8,017 nt of DNA from Thermoleophilia bacterium UBA5186 (GTDB lineage Bacteria; Actinomycetota; Thermoleophilia; Gaiellales; Gaiellaceae), in assembly GCA_002413095.1 (NCBI GenBank), contig DHWI01000072.1, positions 4,222 through 12,238 of the forward strand, in the 5' to 3' direction. This document shows, piece by piece, positions 6,942 through 8,017 of this stretch. Below the pieces are notes generated by a model, which made no database searches, was not told where the DNA came from, and saw only the letters and a program-made list of their open reading frames with translations. Position 1 is the stretch's first letter; each line of letters starts with the position of its first letter. Made by a program: the position numbers and the translations under genes.

Positions 6942-7327
6942 GCGGCGCGGCGGTCGAGTGCCTCCCGGAGTGTCCTCGAGACGAGTGCGTGGATGCTCTC
7001 CGCGTCGAGCCCTGCGCGTTGCGCTTCCGCGAGCCAGGCCAGCAGCGCACGTCGGAGCGACTCGTGATGCTCGAGCGAGGAAGCGATAAGCGTGCTCGAG
7101 ACGAACGTGCCGCGTCCCTGGCGCGCGTCCACGAGACCCTCACGCTCGAGCTCGCGGTAGGCCTTCGCGACTGTGTTCGGGTTGATCGCGAGCTCGGCGA
7201 CCACTTCGCGCACAGTCGGGAGCTGGTCGCCGATGTCAAGCAGGCCAAGCCGGAGCGCCTCCTTCACCTGCTGCACGATCTGGAGATACATCGGCAGCCC
7301 CGAGCGCTGATCGAGATGGAACTGCAT
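6938..7327 (-). CDS. GntR-family repressor, YtrA subfamily
   Basis: A 129-residue DNA-binding regulator. Residues about 11-77 form the GntR winged helix-turn-helix: LPMYLQIVQQVKEAL, then LPTVREVVAELAINPNTVAKAYRELEREGLV with the recognition helix around 48-58, and the wing RQGRGTFV. The remaining ~50 residues make the short helical C-terminus typical of the YtrA group; there is no large ligand domain. It is the first gene of the operon and its stop overlaps the ATPase start by four bases (ATGA), as in classical YtrA-ABC operons. There is no ribosome site before ATG 7327; the inverted repeat at 7331-7346 ends three bases upstream, so the mRNA is probably leaderless and the operon autorepressed. 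What releases the repressor is not visible; in relatives it is often a cell-envelope antibiotic or a transported compound. Confidence 0.93.
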   Translation of the reverse strand: MQFHLDQRSGLPMYLQIVQQVKEALRLGLLDIGDQLPTVREVVAELAINPNTVAKAYRELEREGLVDARQGRGTFVSSTLIASSLEHHESLRRALLAWLAEAQRAGLDAESIHALVSRTLREALDRRAA

Positions 7328-7330
7328 CGA

Positions 7331-7346
7331 GGGGAGTGTACTCCCC
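7331..7346. promoter_or_regulatory. Putative GntR/YtrA operator (perfect 7-bp inverted repeat)
   Basis: GGGGAGT-GT-ACTCCCC, with seven-base arms and a two-base centre, lies four bases in front of the repressor ATG. On the minus strand the centre reads TACACT, a good -10 hexamer. A dimeric repressor sitting here would cover the -10 and the transcription start, fitting autorepression. The site is inferred from symmetry and position only. Confidence 0.65.
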
Positions 7347-7364
7347 GATTTCGCGGGCTTTGAA
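7335..7364 (-). promoter_or_regulatory. Putative promoter of the GntR-ABC operon
   Basis: On the minus strand, TTCAAA (7364-7359) and TACACT (7340-7335) are separated by 18 bases. Seven bases after the -10 comes the ATG at 7327, so the start point would fall on or next to the A of the start codon, giving a leaderless transcript. This agrees with the absence of a ribosome binding site. Prediction from hexamer match only. Confidence 0.45.
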
Positions 7365-7387
7365 CTAAAGCACTAGTGGAGTAGTGT
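7360..7387 (+). promoter_or_regulatory. Putative promoter of the xylF-like gene
   Basis: TTGAAC (7360-7365) and TAGTGT (7382-7387) with a 16-base spacer precede the xylF-like gene by about 58 bases, leaving a normal leader with a ribosome site. The -35 shares its bases with the -35 of the opposing promoter. The spacer contains the perfect palindrome CACTAGTG (7371-7378). A modest match, so low certainty. Confidence 0.35.
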
Positions 7388-7434
7388 TTCAGCCACTCCG
7401 CCCGGAACTCGCTGACGGAGGTTCGCCCAACAAC

Positions 7435-7440
7435 AGGAGG
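7435..7440 (+). promoter_or_regulatory. Strong ribosome binding site of the xylF-like gene
   Basis: AGGAGG five bases ahead of ATG 7446. It is the clearest Shine-Dalgarno sequence in the window and fixes the start of the binding-protein gene. Confidence 0.85.
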
Positions 7441-7445
7441 CTCGC

Positions 7446-8017
7446 ATGCGATTTACCCCCCGTAAGGCCGGAGCGTTGCTGCTCATGCTCGCGATCGTCA
7501 CGGTGGCGCTCACGGCCAGCATGGCGTCCGCACGACCAGCTCGCAGCGGCGCGTCGCTCCAGGCGTGCGCCCTGCTCCCCGACACGAAGTCGTCGACGCG
7601 CTACACGCTCTTCGACGCTCCGTACCTGAAGGCCGCGTTCAAGGCCGGCGGTATCTCCGCGCAGGTGCTCAACGCCCAAGGGAGCTCGAGCCGCCAGAAG
7701 TCACAGGCGGAGGGCTGCCTGGCCAAGGGCGCGAAGGTCATCCTGCTCGACCCCTTCACGACAGCCGCAGGACTCGCGATCACGGCCGAGGCCGTCGGGC
7801 GCGGCGCAAAGGTCATCGACTACGACCGTCTCGTGCCAAAGAGCAAGGTCTCGTACTACGTCTCGTTCGACAACGTGGGAGTCGGCAAGTTGCAGGCGAA
7901 CGGCCTGATCGCCGCACTCAAGGCGAAGGGGACCTATGGCTCGAAGCCGGTAATCGCCGAGCTCAACGGCGGCATCACGGACAACAACGGCCACCTGTTC
8001 AAGCAGGGCTACGACTC
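7446..8017 (+). CDS. xylF: Xylose-type sugar ABC transporter substrate-binding protein, 5' part
   Basis: An extracellular/periplasmic binding protein that delivers a sugar, probably xylose or a related pentose, to an ABC importer. The 190 visible residues begin with a signal peptide: a basic MRFTPRK, hydrophobic LLLMLAIVTVALTA and a cleavage site near ASA-R (27-30). The mature part matches the XylF group: ALLPDTKSSTRYTLFDAPYLKAAF (42-65), VLNAQGSSSRQKSQAEGCLAKGAKVILL, VIDYDRLV (123-130), YYVSFDNVGVGKLQ (137-150) and IAELNGGITDNNG (170-182). Two Cys, 41 and 91, sit where a disulfide is possible. The gene leaves the window on the right without a stop; xylG and xylH-type importer genes would be expected next. 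It diverges from the GntR-ABC operon over a 118 bp shared control region. The xylose assignment is from overall resemblance; a different sugar is possible. Confidence 0.88.
   Translation, partial: MRFTPRKAGALLLMLAIVTVALTASMASARPARSGASLQACALLPDTKSSTRYTLFDAPYLKAAFKAGGISAQVLNAQGSSSRQKSQAEGCLAKGAKVILLDPFTTAAGLAITAEAVGRGAKVIDYDRLVPKSKVSYYVSFDNVGVGKLQANGLIAALKAKGTYGSKPVIAELNGGITDNNGHLFKQGYD

Overview
The window is GC-rich bacterial DNA, densely coding, with frequent GTG starts, 1-4 bp stop/start overlaps and several genes of types common in high-GC Actinobacteria. Examples are a YtrA-type GntR repressor with an ABC-2 exporter, a sugar-binding protein with a xylose-type fold, and a glycosyltransferase with an EEH motif. 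A soil actinobacterial lineage such as Thermoleophilia is my best guess. This is an inference from style and protein resemblance; there is no rRNA or marker gene here. I see no tRNA, rRNA, CRISPR array, insertion sequence or attachment site, and no intergenic stretch longer than about 120 bases.

Left part (1-2562): the 5' end of a family 2 glycosyltransferase runs off the left edge on the minus strand. Divergent from it is an isocitrate lyase/PEP mutase family enzyme on the plus strand. Its last codons overlap, tail to tail, an EamA/DMT-type permease on the minus strand. The permease is preceded by a small acidic hypothetical protein. The permease has an oddity: its first membrane helix is encoded in frame upstream of the only usable start codon, in a stretch without any start.

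Middle (2628-4022): a lone glycerol kinase on the plus strand, with intact substrate and ATP motifs but somewhat shorter than usual and without glpF or glpD beside it in the window.

Right part (4076-8017): a compact minus-strand operon of four translationally coupled genes, reading GntR/YtrA repressor, ABC ATPase, ABC-2 type permease and periplasmic sugar-binding-type protein. Divergent from it is a xylF-like sugar-binding protein that runs off the right edge, probably the first gene of an importer operon. The 118 bp between them appears to hold a leaderless promoter for the repressor operon whose -10 lies inside a perfect inverted repeat. It also holds a plus-strand promoter that shares the same -35 position. 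The likely logic is autorepression by the GntR protein, released by an unknown ligand. The binding protein fused by coupling to an export-type ABC system, and an ATPase that lacks the switch histidine, make this the most unusual part of the window.
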